Part shown: positions 6,496 to 8,370 of the stretch, one piece after another | Numbering within the stretch: position 1 is the first letter of the stretch | Layout: each line of letters starts with the position of its first letter | Source: Alphaproteobacteria bacterium | Lineage (GTDB): Bacteria; Pseudomonadota; Alphaproteobacteria; UBA828 | DNA length: 8,370 bases | Direction of reading: 5' to 3' | Assembly: GCA_018668475.1 (NCBI GenBank) | Contig: JABJCZ010000038.1 | Span: 1 to 8,370, forward strand | Made by a program: the position numbers and the translations under genes | The notes under the pieces: generated by a model | What the model was told of the DNA's origin: nothing | What the model saw: the letters and a program-made list of their open reading frames with translations, nothing else | Database searches by the model: none

Positions 6496-8364
6496 TCAGT
6501 TCTCCAGACACGCGTGAATGGCGGCCTCGATTTCGGCAATGCGGAATGGCTGTCCGACAACCTTGTTAAGCCCTTTGGCATCGCACAGATATTCACTGCG
6601 CAACAGGGTGATCAATTGGCCTGCATTTAGTTCGGGCACCAACACCTGATCAAACCCGGCAAGCAGCTCACCAAGATTTTTTGGCAGCGGCCAGATATTG
6701 CGCAGATGAATTTGTGAGACCTCATGGCCGGCATCACGCACCCGGGTGACGGCGCGGTTGATGGGGCCATACGTCGAACCCCAGCCAACCACCGCAACCC
6801 GGCCCGTCGCCGCACCTTCGTCGATCTGCTGCGGCGGCAGGGCATCGGCGACGCCCAAAACCTTGTTGATCCGCGCGTCGGTCATCCGTTGATGGTTGAT
6901 CGGGTCGTTCGAGACATTACCGCTGTCCGCCGCCCGCTCCAACCCGCCGATGCGGTGCTCGAGACCCGGCGTGCCAGGTCGCACCCACGGCCGCGCGCCC
7001 GTCTCCGAATCACGAACAAACGGGTGGAACCCTTCGGGGTCATCCCGGAATTTAACGGGGAAGGGCTCGATGTCGTTAATGTCCGGCAGCTTCCACGGCT
7101 CCGCGGCGTTGACCAGATACGTATCGCTGAGGATCATTACCGGGGTCATAAATTGGGTCGCGATGCGCACGGCTTCAACACCCACATCAAAACAATCGGC
7201 CGAAGAGCGCGGCGCCAGTATCACGATGGGCGAATCCGCGTTGCGGCCATAAAGCGCCAGAAACAGATCGGACTGTTCGGTCTTGGTCGGCATTCCGGTT
7301 GACGGACCAGCGCGCTGGCTGTTGACGAGAATCAACGGAAGCTCGGTCGCGATGGCGAGGCCCAGCGCTTCGGATTTGAGCGCAACGCCCGGCCCGGAAC
7401 TGGAGGTCACACCCAGGGCGCCGCCATAAGAGGCGCCGATGGCTGCGCAGGCCGCAGCGATTTCGTCCTCGGCCTGAAAAGTTGTGACGTTGTACTCCTT
7501 GAGCCCTGCCAGAACATGCAGCAGCGAAGACGCCGGCGTGATCGGGTAGGAAGCCATAACCAATTTGATGCCGGCCAGATTGGTACCGACCGTCATGCCC
7601 CAGGCAAGCGCCTCGGTGCCCGTGGCAGTGCGATATTCACCCGGCACAAATTCAGCCGGATTGATGGAAAATACCGGCAATGAGGTCGGCATCTCGGCAG
7701 TTTCACCAAATGCATGACCCGCCTTGAGCGCAGCAATATTGGCGGCAGCAATATCCGGTAGTTTCTTGAATTTGGTGCCGAGCCAGCGAACGGTGGACTC
7801 GATATCGCGGTCGTACATCCACGAGACCAGACCCAGGGTCCACATGTTCTTGCACCGCTGGGCGTCGCGCTTGCTGACGCCCGTTTCCTTCACGGCTTCA
7901 AGTGTGAGCTTGGTGATATCGATGTCGATACGTCGATAAGGCTCGAGCGTGTCATCTTCTAACGGATTGGTGTCGAACCCTGCCTTCTCAAGGTTTTTCG
8001 GTGTAAAGGTGCCGAGGTCGGCAATGACGACGCCGCCCTTCTTCAGATCATCAAGATTAACCTTCAGGGCCGCTGGGTTCATGCAAACCACAACATCAGG
8101 CGAATCGCCCGAGGTCATAACGGTGCGTGAGCCGAAGTGGATCTGGAAAGCCGATACGCCATAAGTCGTGCCCACCGGCGCCCTGATCTCAGCAGGAAAA
8201 TCGGGGAATGTGACGAGGTCGTTACCGGCAATGGCGGTTTCTTCCGTAAACAGCCCCCCGGTGAGCTGCATACCGTCGCCGGAATCACCGGCAAAGCGGA
8301 CGACGACGGCCTCAAGCGGCTCGCGTCGCACGTCCTTCAGGTCGAGCGCTGCGCTACCTGACAT
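6496..8364 (-). CDS. korA: 2-oxoglutarate (2-oxoacid):ferredoxin oxidoreductase, fused gamma-alpha subunit
   Basis: A 622-residue subunit of the two-gene KOR type, in which the gamma domain is fused in front of alpha. Residues about 18-215 are the gamma domain, opening with R-F-A-G-D-S-G-D-G-M-Q (23-33). Residues about 245-425 are the pyrimidine-binding alpha domain, with Y-P-I-T-P-A-S-S (273-280), Q-A-E-D-E-I-A-A (297-304) and T-S-S-S-G-P-G (320-326). Residues about 520-615 are the C-terminal transketolase-like domain, with G-W-G-S-T-Y-G-P (527-534). No ferredoxin-type (delta) domain is present, so electrons must pass to a separate ferredoxin not encoded here. ATG 8364 is set by an in-frame TGA two codons upstream (8368-8370); the ribosome site and promoter lie beyond the window. 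The length is normal and no frameshift is apparent. It is co-transcribed with korB. The enzyme may act as a TCA-cycle alternative to 2-oxoglutarate dehydrogenase; direction and exact substrate are not visible. Confidence 0.95.
   Translation of the reverse strand: MSGSAALDLKDVRREPLEAVVVRFAGDSGDGMQLTGGLFTEETAIAGNDLVTFPDFPAEIRAPVGTTYGVSAFQIHFGSRTVMTSGDSPDVVVCMNPAALKVNLDDLKKGGVVIADLGTFTPKNLEKAGFDTNPLEDDTLEPYRRIDIDITKLTLEAVKETGVSKRDAQRCKNMWTLGLVSWMYDRDIESTVRWLGTKFKKLPDIAAANIAALKAGHAFGETAEMPTSLPVFSINPAEFVPGEYRTATGTEALAWGMTVGTNLAGIKLVMASYPITPASSLLHVLAGLKEYNVTTFQAEDEIAAACAAIGASYGGALGVTSSSGPGVALKSEALGLAIATELPLILVNSQRAGPSTGMPTKTEQSDLFLALYGRNADSPIVILAPRSSADCFDVGVEAVRIATQFMTPVMILSDTYLVNAAEPWKLPDINDIEPFPVKFRDDPEGFHPFVRDSETGARPWVRPGTPGLEHRIGGLERAADSGNVSNDPINHQRMTDARINKVLGVADALPPQQIDEGAATGRVAVVGWGSTYGPINRAVTRVRDAGHEVSQIHLRNIWPLPKNLGELLAGFDQVLVPELNAGQLITLLRSEYLCDAKGLNKVVGQPFRIAEIEAAIHACLEN
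6502..6505 (-). promoter_or_regulatory. Ribosome binding site of korB inside the end of korA
   Basis: On the minus strand GGAG lies 7 bases before the korB ATG, within the last codons of korA. The junction reads TGA-C-ATG, so ribosomes finishing korA can restart on korB. This decides the korB start at 6494. Confidence 0.8.
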
Positions 8365-8370
8365 GGTTCA

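Noticed and set aside
6724..7302. Plus-strand open frame of 192 codons opposite korA.
   Set aside because: korA is intact with family motifs along this stretch; the opposite frame is Arg-rich without recognisable domains.
1..8370. Search for a defence system, toxin-antitoxin pair, biosynthetic cluster, mobile element or other undescribed multi-gene system.
   Set aside because: All genes but one belong to recognisable metabolic or housekeeping families with normal lengths. There are no terminal repeats, integrases or shifts in base composition that I could see by eye.

Overview
The window is an ordinary stretch of a moderately GC-rich bacterial chromosome. It most resembles an alphaproteobacterium, judged from family resemblances and not from a marker gene. 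The pointers are a DMT permease of the kind related to the rickettsial S-adenosylmethionine carrier, a type II 3-hydroxyacyl-CoA dehydrogenase (HSD17B10-like), and a Bax-inhibitor-1 protein beside ThpR. Coding density is high. I see no tRNA, rRNA, CRISPR array, insertion sequence, integrase or phage gene.

Layout. (1) Bases 1-3157, plus strand: a helical-repeat (TPR-like) protein whose 5' end probably lies outside the window, then a ten-helix EamA/DMT permease, then a short-chain dehydrogenase of the HSD17B10 group. The gaps are 44 and 38 bases, so these three could form one transcript. (2) Bases 3179-3724, minus strand: ThpR/LigT, an RNA 2',3'-cyclic phosphodiesterase, convergent with the dehydrogenase. 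(3) Bases 3725-3823: the only divergent intergenic region, with a candidate sigma70-type promoter for the next gene. (4) Bases 3824-4537, plus: a Bax-inhibitor-1 family membrane protein closed by a textbook intrinsic terminator. (5) Bases 4632-5456, plus: an alpha/beta hydrolase of the ABHD13/BEM46 type. (6) Bases 5475-8364, minus: korB and korA, the beta and fused gamma-alpha subunits of a 2-oxoglutarate (2-oxoacid):ferredoxin oxidoreductase. They are separated by a single base and are presumably translationally coupled.

How the genes relate. Only korA-korB is a clear functional unit: the two proteins form one CoA- and thiamine-diphosphate-dependent enzyme that converts a 2-oxoacid to its acyl-CoA while reducing ferredoxin. 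The dehydrogenase fits beta-oxidation of straight or branched acyl-CoA, which also feeds acyl-CoA metabolism, but nothing in the sequence ties it to korAB. The rest looks like independent housekeeping or accessory genes.

I looked for an undescribed system and did not find one. The points most worth checking are the identity of the repeat protein, an asparagine where an aspartate may be usual in the Bax-inhibitor protein, the overlapping hairpins between the convergent genes, and the metabolic role of korAB. Several automatic start choices also need correcting (korB, the Bax-inhibitor gene and the repeat protein).
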